From Bdellovibrionaceae bacterium UBA2316 (GTDB lineage Bacteria > Bdellovibrionota > Bdellovibrionia > Bdellovibrionales > Bdellovibrionaceae): a stretch of DNA of 54,570 bases. Under the pieces are notes generated by a model that saw only the letters and a program-made list of their open reading frames with translations, was not told the DNA's origin and ran no database searches. Both the position numbers and the translations under genes were made by a program. This document shows positions 18,562-27,004 of the stretch, piece by piece (within the stretch, counting starts at the first letter, position 1; each line of letters opens with the position of its first letter). The stretch spans positions 16,298 through 70,867 of the forward strand of contig DDVI01000027.1 in assembly GCA_002345205.1 (NCBI GenBank), in the 5' to 3' direction.

Positions 18562-20003
18562 TGGCTTACGAAATTCGCGGGTTTGAAGCCACAATTGGAA
18601 TTGAAATTCACGTACAGCTGAACACCAAGAGCAAAATCTTTTCGTCTGACGGAACAGAGTTCGCGGCTGGGGATAACGAAAATATTTCTACAGTCAGTGC
18701 AGGTCTGCCAGGCTCGCTACCCGTTTTAAATAAAAAAGTGGTAGAGTTAGCAGTTAAAACCGGTTTAGCTCTGGATTGTAAAATTCGTCAGAAATCAATC
18801 TTCGCACGTAAAAATTATTTCTACCCTGATTTACCTAAAGGTTATCAGATTTCCCAGTATGAAGAGCCTATTTGTGAACATGGATTCGTAATGTTGAAAA
18901 TGCCTGACTATGAAAAACGAATCAGTATTACGCGCGCGCACTTGGAAGAGGATGCGGGTAAATCTACGCATCAAGGTGACGTGACTCTTTTGAATTACAA
19001 TCGCGCAGGTGTTCCATTACTTGAAATCGTTTCAGGGCCAGATTTGAGTTCTCCTCAAGAGGCAGCTGAATACGGAAAAATTATTCGTCAAATCGTTCGA
19101 TATTTAGATGTTTGCGATGGCAATTTAGAAGAAGGCTCCCTGCGCTGTGATTGTAATGTCAGTGTTAAGCGTATAGGCGAAAAAAAATTAGGAACTAAAG
19201 TTGAATTAAAGAATATCAACTCGTTCCGGTTTATTGAAAAAGCCGTTGAATACGAAATCGAACGTCAGATTGATGCGGTTGAGCGCAATGAAAAAATCAT
19301 TCAAGAAACTCGTCTGTATGATTCTGACAAAAATAGAACGTATTCGATGCGTATGAAAGAAGATGCGCAAGACTATCGTTATTTCCCCGATCCTGATTTA
19401 TTACCGATCCTGATTTCTGATCAAACGATATCAAGTATAAAGTCGTCACTGCCAGAATTGCCTCAAGCGCGCCATAAACGCCTGGTGGGCCAAATGGGAC
19501 TGCCGGCCTACGATGCCGATGTGTTAACGGAAGAAAAAGATATTGCTGATTTTTTTGAAGCGGTGGCGAAAGCCTGTGGAAATCCAAAAGCGGCGTCGAA
19601 TTGGATCATGACAGAAGTTATGCGGGAAATGAAAGAATCGCATATGTCTATTAGTGAATCTAAAATGACTCCAGAATTGCTAGCGGAATTAATCACGCTG
19701 ATTGACAAGCAAGTTATCTCGGGAAAAATTGCAAAAACGATTTTCCCAGATATCTGGGAAACAGGCAAAAATCCGCAAAAGTTAGTGGATGAAAAAGGTC
19801 TTGGGCAAATAAGTGACGACTCGATTATCGAAAAAATCATCGAAGGCGTATTAAAAGACAATGAAAAAAATGTGGCTGAATATCGCTCAGGAAAAACCAA
19901 AGTATTTGGATTCTTTGTTGGTCAGATTATGAGGTTATCTAAAGGACAAGCCAATCCAGACAAAGTAAATGAAATTTTGAAAAAGAAACTGGAACAGGGA
20001 TGA
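18561..20003 (+). CDS. gatB: Asp/Glu-tRNA amidotransferase subunit GatB
   Basis: 480 residues. N-terminal catalytic cradle with IGIEIHVQLNTKSKIF, the YFYPDLPKGYQISQYEEP signature and LEEDAGKSTHQG, then a helical linker and the C-terminal YqeY-like tail domain that holds the tRNA (FGFFVGQIMRLSKGQANP near the end). It activates the misacylated Glu or Asp with ATP and amidates it. It overlaps the following phosphatase gene by 4 bases (ATGA), extending the operon. Confidence 0.97.
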   Translation: MAYEIRGFEATIGIEIHVQLNTKSKIFSSDGTEFAAGDNENISTVSAGLPGSLPVLNKKVVELAVKTGLALDCKIRQKSIFARKNYFYPDLPKGYQISQYEEPICEHGFVMLKMPDYEKRISITRAHLEEDAGKSTHQGDVTLLNYNRAGVPLLEIVSGPDLSSPQEAAEYGKIIRQIVRYLDVCDGNLEEGSLRCDCNVSVKRIGEKKLGTKVELKNINSFRFIEKAVEYEIERQIDAVERNEKIIQETRLYDSDKNRTYSMRMKEDAQDYRYFPDPDLLPILISDQTISSIKSSLPELPQARHKRLVGQMGLPAYDADVLTEEKDIADFFEAVAKACGNPKAASNWIMTEVMREMKESHMSISESKMTPELLAELITLIDKQVISGKIAKTIFPDIWETGKNPQKLVDEKGLGQISDDSIIEKIIEGVLKDNEKNVAEYRSGKTKVFGFFVGQIMRLSKGQANPDKVNEILKKKLEQG

Positions 20004-20935
20004 AAACAAAAGACCTAAAAATAGCGACTATTGATATTGGATCAAACTCGTTCCTGTTGCTACTGTGTACGGCTAATCAAAGCGGCATCAGCACTATTCA
20101 AAAAGATGTGGTTGAAATCGTTCGACTCGGACAAGGATTAGCTAAAAATAAAAAGTTTTTACCTGAAGCTTTAGATCGTGCAAGAAATACCCTGACGACA
20201 TTTAAAAAAATGATTGATGAATTTCAGCCAGATATTGTCTTGCCTAAAGCGACCGCGGCGGCTCGCATAGCGGAAAACCGTGCTGATTTGTTATCTATTG
20301 GAAAAAACTTGGGATTAGAAATAGAAACTATTCCTGGCGAGCAAGAAGCTAAAGTCACCTATCAAGGCGTATTCTGGGGTCAAAAAACTGATGAAACGGG
20401 CTATAATCTATTAATAGATATCGGCGGTGGATCTACCGAATTGATTGTGGGTAAAGGTGCTAATATTGAATATAGTGTGAGTATCCCATTTGGCGCGGTT
20501 CTATTGACCGAGCGATTTATTAAGAGCCACCCTGTTGTTTCTGATGATGAAATGAATTTAGAAAAGGAAATAGATGCAGGAATTGCTGGTGCTTTGAATT
20601 CAATTGCAAAATTTCCTGTTAAAACAGTATTAGCCGTAGCCGGCACACCCACGACATTGGTCCAGATTATTTTAGGTGGCTATGACGACGCTAGAATTAA
20701 TGGATATTCCTTAACGTTAGAAAAATTATTAGAGCTTGAAGGCAAGTTAAAATCACGAACTGTCGAGCAAAGAATTACAGAGTTGGGAGTTCCCAAAGGC
20801 CGCGCTGACATTTTATATGCGGGCGCAGTTTTACTTAGAAAAATTATTACCTCTGTAAAGTTAAAAGAAGTAAAAGTATCTACTCGCGGCGTTCGTCACG
20901 GGATCGTGGCTGATTATTTTCTGAGTCAGCACTAG
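20000..20935 (+). CDS. Ppx/GppA family phosphatase
   Basis: 311 residues, the short form with only the actin-like two-lobed domain. Phosphate-binding loops are visible as TIDIGSNSFLLLL (residues 10-22) and LLIDIGGGSTELIVG (about 137-151). AVAGTPTTL near residue 215 matches the family's third loop. Members hydrolyse exopolyphosphate or pppGpp. Lacking the C-terminal HD-like domain, it is closer to the single-domain Ppx2-like proteins. It overlaps gatB by 4 bases, so its expression follows tRNA amidation genes. A link with the VTC-fold protein at 3806 would be speculation. Confidence 0.85.
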   Translation: MKTKDLKIATIDIGSNSFLLLLCTANQSGISTIQKDVVEIVRLGQGLAKNKKFLPEALDRARNTLTTFKKMIDEFQPDIVLPKATAAARIAENRADLLSIGKNLGLEIETIPGEQEAKVTYQGVFWGQKTDETGYNLLIDIGGGSTELIVGKGANIEYSVSIPFGAVLLTERFIKSHPVVSDDEMNLEKEIDAGIAGALNSIAKFPVKTVLAVAGTPTTLVQIILGGYDDARINGYSLTLEKLLELEGKLKSRTVEQRITELGVPKGRADILYAGAVLLRKIITSVKLKEVKVSTRGVRHGIVADYFLSQH

Positions 20936-20964
20936 TTCTTCTGCAATTAAGAAAGGCAGGCTAC

Positions 20965-21432
20965 ATGCAAAGCATAGTTAGAATGATCTCCCCCGCACTA
21001 TTAATATGTTTTAGTTTTTTGTCATTAAACAGCTTTGCAGAGGGTCCGAAGTTTAAAAAGGGTACTATTGTTATTAATGGTATTACACTGAATGCAGAAT
21101 TCGCGATCACGGAAGATCAACAGCAGTATGGCTTGATGAATCGAACAGAACTACCAGAAAACTTTGGGATGCTATTTATTTTTGACCAGGAAGACTATCG
21201 ATCATTTTGGATGAAAAACACGTTCGTGGACCTATCTATCGCATACATTAGTGCTAACAAGAAAATTTTGGAAATCATCGATATGGATGCTTCGAAAAGT
21301 TCGCTGGATGCCAATCCCAAAACGTACCCAAGTAGTGCCAAAGCGAAGTACGCCCTTGAGGTAAAACAGGGTTGGTTCAAGAAGAACAAGATAAAAGTCG
21401 GTGACTCTCTTAAGAAAATTAATATTAGATAG
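20965..21432 (+). CDS. Exported DUF192 protein
   Basis: 155 residues with a signal peptide (MQSIVRMISPALLICFSFLSLNSFAEG, cleavage likely near residue 26). The remainder is a DUF192 domain: QYGLMNRTELPENFGMLF, then FWMKNTFVDLSIAYI and a C-terminal YALEVKQGWFKKNKIKVGD. The family is small, beta-rich and periplasmic; its function is not established. An AAAGGCAGG ribosome binding site precedes the ATG. It follows the phosphatase gene by 29 bases and may belong to the gat operon. Confidence 0.85.
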   Translation: MQSIVRMISPALLICFSFLSLNSFAEGPKFKKGTIVINGITLNAEFAITEDQQQYGLMNRTELPENFGMLFIFDQEDYRSFWMKNTFVDLSIAYISANKKILEIIDMDASKSSLDANPKTYPSSAKAKYALEVKQGWFKKNKIKVGDSLKKINIR

Positions 21433-21623
21433 TTAGGTAAAGTAGATACGTTAGCTGATCTTTAGCACAGGTTTCCTGGCCAGAAGAATTGATTCTAAGC
21501 TGTAGGTCTAGATAGAAAAAATTTTCTTGAGTCCTGTACCTATAAAAGAATTGATTGTCTCTGCCGATGTGCTTAAATAAAAAGTGAAACTTTAAAGAAA
21601 ACGTTGGTTTCTATAGATCAAGG

Positions 21624-22931
21624 ATGAAATATATGAAAAAAATATTGTTGGTTCTCTTAGCGTCAACAGCACTTGTTATCTCGAGTGTGAGATGTACATC
21701 AAGTGACACGAGCGGAGAAACTGGTGAACAAATCGCTTCTGAAGGTGGCGAAAACCCTGAAACGATCTCTGAAAACGGTGAAGCTTCGGTTGGCGATGCT
21801 ACTGGCGGAGAAGTAGGTTCAGCTGAAACACTATCAGAAGGGAACTTAACTGATCCTGGAGTGGCAACAGATCCTTCTCTTGATCCCAATGCAGTCCCTA
21901 CTGACAATACGGCACAAGTTACAGATCCAAATCAGCAACTAGATCCTAATGCAGCACCGGCGGATCCAAACTTGCAAACGCAGTCAACGACTGAAAATCA
22001 GCCGTCGGCGACAGACACATTATCGAGTACACCGGCTCCTACTGAAACGGTTCAAACACCGGCAGTAACGGAAACAGCTCCAGTGGTTGCAGAGGTTCCT
22101 AAGGCTCCTCCTGCTGAATATCAAAAAATGAAAACTGAAACTTGGACCGTGAGCGGCAAGGTTGTGAACACGGTATATTTTGCGCGTGAAGGTGACACGT
22201 CAAAATCAATTGCAGAAAAAATCTATGGAAACACGGATAGAGAAAAAGAGCTTAAGAAAATCAATTCTTTCATGAAAAGCAGATCGGTAAGAGTAGGAGA
22301 TAAAGTTTATTACAATTCTCCAAATCGTCCAGATGATAGTACTAAAATTGTTACTTATTTCGAAGACAAAGGAATTCAACCTCAAATATACGTAGCAAAA
22401 GAAGGCGACAAAGTTAAAACAGTCGCAAAAGAACTTTTAGGTTCTACTGGTGCTTGGAAAGAGCTTTACGGTTCAAATTCATTTGAATCTAGAAAGACAT
22501 TAGATCCAGGCACGGAAGTTAAATATTGGAAAGATGATGTGGCTACCGCTCCAGCGATGGCCGCGACAACAGCTCCGGATGCAGGTTTACCGCCGCCACC
22601 ACCGCCAGACATGGGATCAGCTCCGCCGCCCCCACCGGATATGGCCGGAACTCCGCCACCACCGCCGGACATGGGATCAGCTCCGCCGCCCCCACCGGAT
22701 ATGGCATCAACACCTCCACCACCGCCAGATATGGGTGGTCAAGGTTCGATGAAAGATCCTGCAAGTACTTCGGGTGACGATTCAACAATCGCTGGAATGG
22801 ACCAAGAGACAATCATGATCGTTGGTATCGGTGCTGCGGCTCTTTTATTAGCAGTCATCTTTATCGTGAAGAGAAAAAACAAACAAAGACAAGAGTTCGA
22901 ACAAGCAATGAACGAAACACAAGTGGGTTAA
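21624..22931 (+). CDS. LysM-like, Pro-rich envelope protein with C-terminal membrane helix
   Basis: 435 residues; an inner ATG at 21633 (MKKILLVLLAS) is an equally good start. The order is: signal peptide with a Cys at about 24 preceded by Arg (SVRC, so not a normal lipobox), a 120-residue Ser/Thr/Glu/Pro-rich low-complexity segment, two LysM-like modules (VYFAREGDTSKSIAEKIYG, about 187-235, and IYVAKEGDKVKTVAKELLG, about 255-300), five PPPPPDM repeats, and a C-terminal membrane helix (about 396-415, TIMIVGIGAAALLLAVIFIV) ending in a basic tail. LysM modules bind peptidoglycan sugars, so the protein probably spans from the inner membrane to the wall. A strong terminator follows. Confidence 0.65.
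   Translation: MKYMKKILLVLLASTALVISSVRCTSSDTSGETGEQIASEGGENPETISENGEASVGDATGGEVGSAETLSEGNLTDPGVATDPSLDPNAVPTDNTAQVTDPNQQLDPNAAPADPNLQTQSTTENQPSATDTLSSTPAPTETVQTPAVTETAPVVAEVPKAPPAEYQKMKTETWTVSGKVVNTVYFAREGDTSKSIAEKIYGNTDREKELKKINSFMKSRSVRVGDKVYYNSPNRPDDSTKIVTYFEDKGIQPQIYVAKEGDKVKTVAKELLGSTGAWKELYGSNSFESRKTLDPGTEVKYWKDDVATAPAMAATTAPDAGLPPPPPPDMGSAPPPPPDMAGTPPPPPDMGSAPPPPPDMASTPPPPPDMGGQGSMKDPASTSGDDSTIAGMDQETIMIVGIGAAALLLAVIFIVKRKNKQRQEFEQAMNETQVG
22590..22738 (+). repeat. Five 30-bp repeats encoding Pro-rich decapeptides
   Basis: In-frame units encode PPPPPPDM, GSAPPPPPDM, AGTPPPPPDM, GSAPPPPPDM and ASTPPPPPDM. Units two and four are identical at DNA level. Such arrays change copy number easily and would alter the length of the stiff Pro-rich spacer in the LysM-like protein. 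Confidence 0.85.
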
Positions 22932-22973
22932 TCCCTACTTGTTCTTGGTTAGAAAATTTGGAATTGAAAAAAG

Positions 22974-23002
22974 AAAAGCTTCTGGAGACAGAAGCTTTTT
23001 TT
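22974..23002. terminator. Bidirectional terminator between the LysM-like and PilZ genes
   Basis: AAAAGCTTCT pairs perfectly with AGAAGCTTTT around a six-base loop, followed by T on the plus strand and by an A-rich flank (T-rich on the minus strand). It can serve both converging genes. Confidence 0.85.
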
Positions 23003-23032
23003 ATTGCCTCATTAAAAAGTGTGGTTCACTAA

Positions 23033-23401
23033 CTAGCCGACTTTTTTAAGAATCTTATCTAAGACATCACGGCGATCAGAACGTTGTGCCTCAACGAAAT
23101 AAATCAAATCATCTACGATTTGAACGTCTCGATTATTTACGGGCATAAATTTTAAGCCACAGCCGACTGAATTTGCCCATACCACCGTTGCCTGGATTTT
23201 TCTTTCACGACCGGCCACTTCGAAAAATACCACCAACTTATCATTTGGTTTTAAAGACGAAGACTCTTCATGCTCTAAAAACGCGCCCGTTAAGCTGATG
23301 TTTCTTAGATTCCCCTTTGAATTTTCGCGGGAATAATTTTTCTTAAAAGAAACAGGAAGTAACAGCTGGGTTCTGGGTGCTGGAATGTTATTTGAATCCA
23401 C
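23033..23401 (-). CDS. PilZ domain protein
   Basis: 122 residues, a single PilZ domain. The second c-di-GMP motif is seen as NISLTGAFLE (D/NxSxxG, about residue 33), followed by the beta strands LVVFFEVAG and VVWANSVGCGLKF. The first motif, RxxxR, is not clear: PAPRTQLLL supplies only one Arg at the expected place, so c-di-GMP binding may be weak or lost. PilZ proteins link c-di-GMP to motility or secretion, and Bdellovibrio relatives have many. It converges with the LysM-like gene at the terminator. Confidence 0.8.
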   Translation of the reverse strand: MDSNNIPAPRTQLLLPVSFKKNYSRENSKGNLRNISLTGAFLEHEESSSLKPNDKLVVFFEVAGRERKIQATVVWANSVGCGLKFMPVNNRDVQIVDDLIYFVEAQRSDRRDVLDKILKKVG

Positions 23402-23672
23402 TTAATGCTCCTTTATTTATCATTTAGATTCTCGGAAATTTTGGAACAAAACTTTACAAAAGATTTATGTAATATTCATGAAACGTCTGCAAATAAGGGC
23501 GCTCATGGAAGATAATTGTGTTTGTTTATTGATTTTTCAGTGTATCCCAGGACTTTAGTTTTAGAAATTCAGGACGCTATGGTCATAATTGAAGTGAAGA
23601 TCTAGTGGATAGGGCTTTTAGCGCCGGATAGAGCGTATGAGAAAATTTTAGAGATTTGCGGTTTTTAGAAAA

Positions 23673-23708
23673 CCTAAGTCATATTTACCACTTAGGCTGC
23701 CTTTTTTT
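23673..23708 (+). terminator. Possible terminator in the gap before rho
   Basis: CCTAAGT (23673-23679) pairs with ACTTAGG (23690-23696), then CTGCC and seven T. The 555-base gap at 23402-23957 has no convincing coding frame, so this hairpin may end an unannotated short RNA starting somewhere in 23450-23650, or may be chance. Confidence 0.4.
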
Positions 23709-23762
23709 GTGCCTGGTTCCCGTTTTGAGACAGTAAGCTAGAGCTTTTCTGGGAATTTTCCA

Positions 23763-23790
23763 TTGACAAAAGTCGAGGTTCCGCTAAACT
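23763..23790 (+). promoter_or_regulatory. Promoter of rho
   Basis: A perfect TTGACA (23763-23768), a 16-base spacer and TAAACT (23785-23790). Transcription would begin near 23797, leaving a leader of about 160 bases before the rho start codon. A long leader is also present in E. coli rho, where Rho terminates its own mRNA early; similar feedback here is inference. Confidence 0.6.
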
Positions 23791-23957
23791 GAGGGAGTAT
23801 TTGTTCTAAATACCCTTGGTTTAAACAACCCTACAATAATTCTCTTTAAAGGTTCATTGATAAATTAATTTAAAAATCAATTTAGTTAAAAAAATCCTAA
23901 AAGAATTTTGCATGCCAGTTGTTTTATAGCCAGCCAATTATATATAAGGAGTCGTGT

Positions 23958-25874
23958 TTGTCGGATTCAAAAAACACCAGTGACAAAACAGTTGAGGTCG
24001 TTAAAAAAAGAGGTCGCGCTAAACCAGCCGACGAGGGAAAAAAAGCCAAAGCAGACGATGCGGCCCCAGAAGCTAGCGTTCAGGAAACGGCCCCCCCGCC
24101 TCAAGCCGCTGAAGCCTCAGCACCAAAAGAATCATCAGCTCCAGAATCTACACCGATCCCAACAAGTACAGAAGCTGTAGCGACTCAAACAAGCAGCGCT
24201 CCCCAAGAATCTCGTCCACAACAAAATCAAGATAACCGTGGTGGCGGAAGCAACAACCAAAACAAGCAACGTTACGACAACAATCGCAACAATTACTACA
24301 AAAATAACAGTGGTGGTGGCGGTAGTAACCACAAACAAAATTATCAAAACAATAGAAACCGCAATGATCGCGGTGATAGAAATGATCGTTATGATCGTTA
24401 TGATCGTAACAACCGCAATGATAGAAACGATCGATATGACAATGAAAGAGCAGATCTAAGAGATCAAAGAGAACAGTATCAGCAAAGACAAGCACAGAAA
24501 CATCAAGGTCACGGCGATGACGTGAATCCAAATCCAGATGATATTAATTTAAAAAACCAAGGATTAGACGGAACTGAAGTCGATATCACTGGAATCAACT
24601 TAACTGACGAAGAGAAAAGCTGGTTATCATCTAAAGACTTAAAAACAAAAAATATCCAAGAATTAACGGGCCTGGCGCTTAAATTGAAAATTGAAAATGC
24701 TGCGGGTCTTCGCCGTCAGGATATGATTTTCGAAATCCTTAAACGCTCAGCTAAATTGGGTGTAGATATCTACGGATCAGGGGTTCTTGAAATTCTACCA
24801 GATGGTTATGGATTTTTAAGATCTCCGGACTACAATTACCTACCGGGACCGGATGATATTTACGTATCTCCATCACAAATTCGTCGCTTTGGTTTAAGAA
24901 CGGGTGACACGGTAACTGGAACCGTACGTCCGCCAAAAGAAGGCGAACGTTATTTCGCACTTCTTAAGGTAGACACTTTAAATTTTGAGAATACTGAAAA
25001 CGGTAAAGATAAAATTTTATTCGATAACTTAACGCCACTTTACCCGCAAGAGCGTCTTAAGCTTGAGCATGGCCCGGCTGAATACACAACTCGTGTTGTG
25101 GATTTGATGAGCCCACTTGGTAAAGGTCAACGCGCCTTGATCGTTGCGCCACCGCGTACGGGCAAAACAGTATTATTACAAAATATCGCTAACGCGATTA
25201 CGACTAACCATCCAGAAGTAAAATTGATCGTTTTATTGATCGATGAGCGTCCTGAAGAAGTTACAGATATGCAACGTACAGTAAAAGGCGAAGTTGTTTC
25301 ATCGACATTCGATGAGCCACCGACTCGTCACGTTCAAGTTGCGGACATGGTTCTTGAAAAAGCAAAACGTTTAGTAGAGCACAAACATGACGTTGTTATC
25401 TTGTTGGATTCTATCACTCGTCTAGCTCGTGCATACAATACAGTTGTTCCGCCATCTGGAAAAATCTTATCTGGCGGTGTGGATTCAAATGCGCTTCACA
25501 AACCAAAACGTTTTTTCGGTGCGGCTAGAAATATCGAAGAAGGTGGATCATTAACTATTATCGCAACCGCGCTAGTAGATACTGGTTCAAGAATGGATGA
25601 GGTTATTTTCGAGGAATTTAAAGGTACGGGTAATTCAGAAATTCACCTTGATCGTAAGCTTATGGAAAAACGTATTTTTCCATGTATGGACATCAACAAA
25701 TCAGGTACTCGTAAAGAGGACTTGTTGATTGACCAAAAAGATCTACAGCGTTTATGGATTTTAAGAAAAGTTCTTTCTCCAATGAATCCAGTCGATGCGA
25801 TGGAATTCTTGTTAGACAAAGTTTCGGCTACGAAGAGTAATGCCGCGTTCCTGACAAGCATGAGCGGCGGTTAA
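23958..25874 (+). CDS. rho: Transcription termination factor Rho with long low-complexity N-terminus
   Basis: 638 residues from the TTG at 23958, chosen because AAGGAG lies 6 bases upstream; a TTG at 23919 is in frame but without such a site. The first roughly 65 residues are Ala/Pro/Lys-rich; residues of about 70-190 are Asn, Gln, Arg, Asp, Tyr and Gly-rich with repeats such as NDRYDRYDRNNRND. Then comes the Rho N domain, the RNA-binding cold-shock fold (GSGVLEILPDGYGFLR), Walker A APPRTGKT, Walker B VILLDSITRLARAY, the Q-loop region and the GTGNSEIHLDRKL R-loop. Rho is a hexameric RNA helicase that ends transcription. The core is fully conserved; the insert makes it about 220 residues longer than E. 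coli Rho. Confidence 0.97.
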   Translation: MSDSKNTSDKTVEVVKKRGRAKPADEGKKAKADDAAPEASVQETAPPPQAAEASAPKESSAPESTPIPTSTEAVATQTSSAPQESRPQQNQDNRGGGSNNQNKQRYDNNRNNYYKNNSGGGGSNHKQNYQNNRNRNDRGDRNDRYDRYDRNNRNDRNDRYDNERADLRDQREQYQQRQAQKHQGHGDDVNPNPDDINLKNQGLDGTEVDITGINLTDEEKSWLSSKDLKTKNIQELTGLALKLKIENAAGLRRQDMIFEILKRSAKLGVDIYGSGVLEILPDGYGFLRSPDYNYLPGPDDIYVSPSQIRRFGLRTGDTVTGTVRPPKEGERYFALLKVDTLNFENTENGKDKILFDNLTPLYPQERLKLEHGPAEYTTRVVDLMSPLGKGQRALIVAPPRTGKTVLLQNIANAITTNHPEVKLIVLLIDERPEEVTDMQRTVKGEVVSSTFDEPPTRHVQVADMVLEKAKRLVEHKHDVVILLDSITRLARAYNTVVPPSGKILSGGVDSNALHKPKRFFGAARNIEEGGSLTIIATALVDTGSRMDEVIFEEFKGTGNSEIHLDRKLMEKRIFPCMDINKSGTRKEDLLIDQKDLQRLWILRKVLSPMNPVDAMEFLLDKVSATKSNAAFLTSMSGG

Positions 25875-26434
25875 GCGCGGGAGCTGCCCGAAAAGGGCGT
25901 GATCCTTCGTTGTCGTAGTCGGCCTACTTGAGCGGCGTACTTAAAAGTACGCCGTTTTTCTTTTAAGATTTCTACTATTTTCTCTAAGCCGGTTTTGTCG
26001 GATTCAGAGAAGCGATTTTGTTTTGGTGAATCTAAATCGAAGACACCAACTAAGTTTCCTTCTTTATCTATTATTGGAAGTACAATTTCGGATTTTGAGG
26101 CGGAATCGCAGGCTATGTGACCTGGGAATTTTTCTACATCTTCAACGATCACGGTCTTCTTTTCAGTGGCGGCTTTACCGCAGACACCTTTTGAAAGTGG
26201 AATGTAAATGCAGGCAGTTTTTCCTTGGAATGGCCCCAAGACTAATTGTTTTCCGTCGTACAGGTAAAAGCCTGCCCAATTTAAATCAGGCAATTGATGA
26301 TAAATAGCGGCCGAAATATTGGCTAAATTCGGAATTAATTCTGGCACCATCATGCCTCTAACTTCAGACGCTATTTCATTCCAAAATTTTTCAGTATTTC
26401 CGTAATCTAGCTTTCTATCATTAATTTCAAACAT
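25871..26434 (-). CDS. msrC: Free methionine-(R)-sulfoxide reductase (GAF domain)
   Basis: 187 residues. It is a single GAF domain with the full fRMsr signature: LNWAGFYLYDGKQL, LGPFQGKTACIYIPL, GVCGKAA and FPGHIACDSASKSEIVLP. The three Cys in TAC, GVCG and IACD match the catalytic and resolving Cys of the family. It reduces free Met-R-sulfoxide using thioredoxin. The last about 28 residues (from KEKRRTFKYAAQVG) are Arg-rich, go beyond the usual length and are encoded by the region holding the rho terminator; the stop codon overlaps that of rho (TTAA). It overlaps the upstream membrane-protein gene by 8 bases. Confidence 0.92.
   Translation of the reverse strand: MFEINDRKLDYGNTEKFWNEIASEVRGMMVPELIPNLANISAAIYHQLPDLNWAGFYLYDGKQLVLGPFQGKTACIYIPLSKGVCGKAATEKKTVIVEDVEKFPGHIACDSASKSEIVLPIIDKEGNLVGVFDLDSPKQNRFSESDKTGLEKIVEILKEKRRTFKYAAQVGRLRQRRITPFSGSSRA
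25933..25963 (+). terminator. rho terminator, inside the msrC coding region
   Basis: CGGCGTACTT pairs with AAGTACGCCG, followed by TTTTTCTTTT, 58 bases after the rho stop codon. The hairpin lies within the 3' coding part of the converging msrC gene. Confidence 0.9.
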
Positions 26435-26990
26435 TTTTACGCGACCAAATCTTTAGTTTTTTTAAAGGGTTTTTTGCGAACAAAACAAACAGAGCCGTGG
26501 CCGTTGCCAAAATATTAAATGGAACAGAAATAATATATAATGGAAGCGCTAACTGTAAACCCAACGGGACTTGCTCTATCATATATTGGAATGAACCGAC
26601 GTTTTCTTGTAGTCTTCCCGACTGCATATCGTGATACGCCCATAACATAGAGCTCGGGATAGAGGCCAAGACGACAGAAACAGGAACAACCAGAATACCA
26701 GTGAGTATATGCAACCATCTTTTAGACTCTGCGAAGACAAGTTTCCAAACTGCGGCGATGGCGCCGAAACTAGAACTCATCACCCACCAATAGGTTGTTG
26801 GATTGTCCCAGTGATAACTTGGCATTTTATAGAAACTTCCATAAGGTTGATTGCCAAATGTGCTAAAGGAAACAAAAGGGAATGCCGCAATTGAAAAATC
26901 GATTTCAGTCACCTGAATGATCCAGTAGCAAAGCTGACCCAGAAAAAAACAAGCAAGTGTATAAATTAAGAATAATTTTAGAAGTTTCAT
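26427..26990 (-). CDS. Integral membrane protein of unknown function
   Basis: 187 residues with about four membrane helices: 5-26, about 68-90, 92-115 and 143-170. An aromatic stretch (YHWDNPTTYWWVMSSSFGAI) lies before the second helix. I do not recognise the family. It begins 14 bases after the adenylation-enzyme gene and overlaps msrC by 8 bases, so it probably belongs to the end of the same transcript as the LuxC/LuxE-like genes. Confidence 0.6.
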   Translation of the reverse strand: MKLLKLFLIYTLACFFLGQLCYWIIQVTEIDFSIAAFPFVSFSTFGNQPYGSFYKMPSYHWDNPTTYWWVMSSSFGAIAAVWKLVFAESKRWLHILTGILVVPVSVVLASIPSSMLWAYHDMQSGRLQENVGSFQYMIEQVPLGLQLALPLYIISVPFNILATATALFVLFAKNPLKKLKIWSRKNV

Positions 26991-27004
26991 TTCTAAAACT
27001 TACC

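Noticed and set aside
22543..22812. Open frames antisense to the Pro-rich repeats
   Set aside because: They are long only because the repeat has low complexity; they lack ribosome binding sites and biased codon use.
23402..23957. merRNA or other c-di-GMP riboswitch
   Set aside because: I could not find the conserved core of a c-di-GMP-I aptamer in the gap.
24135..24531. Open frames antisense to the Asn/Arg/Asp-rich part of rho
   Set aside because: They are the complement of a low-complexity segment and give His/Asp/Cys-rich nonsense proteins.
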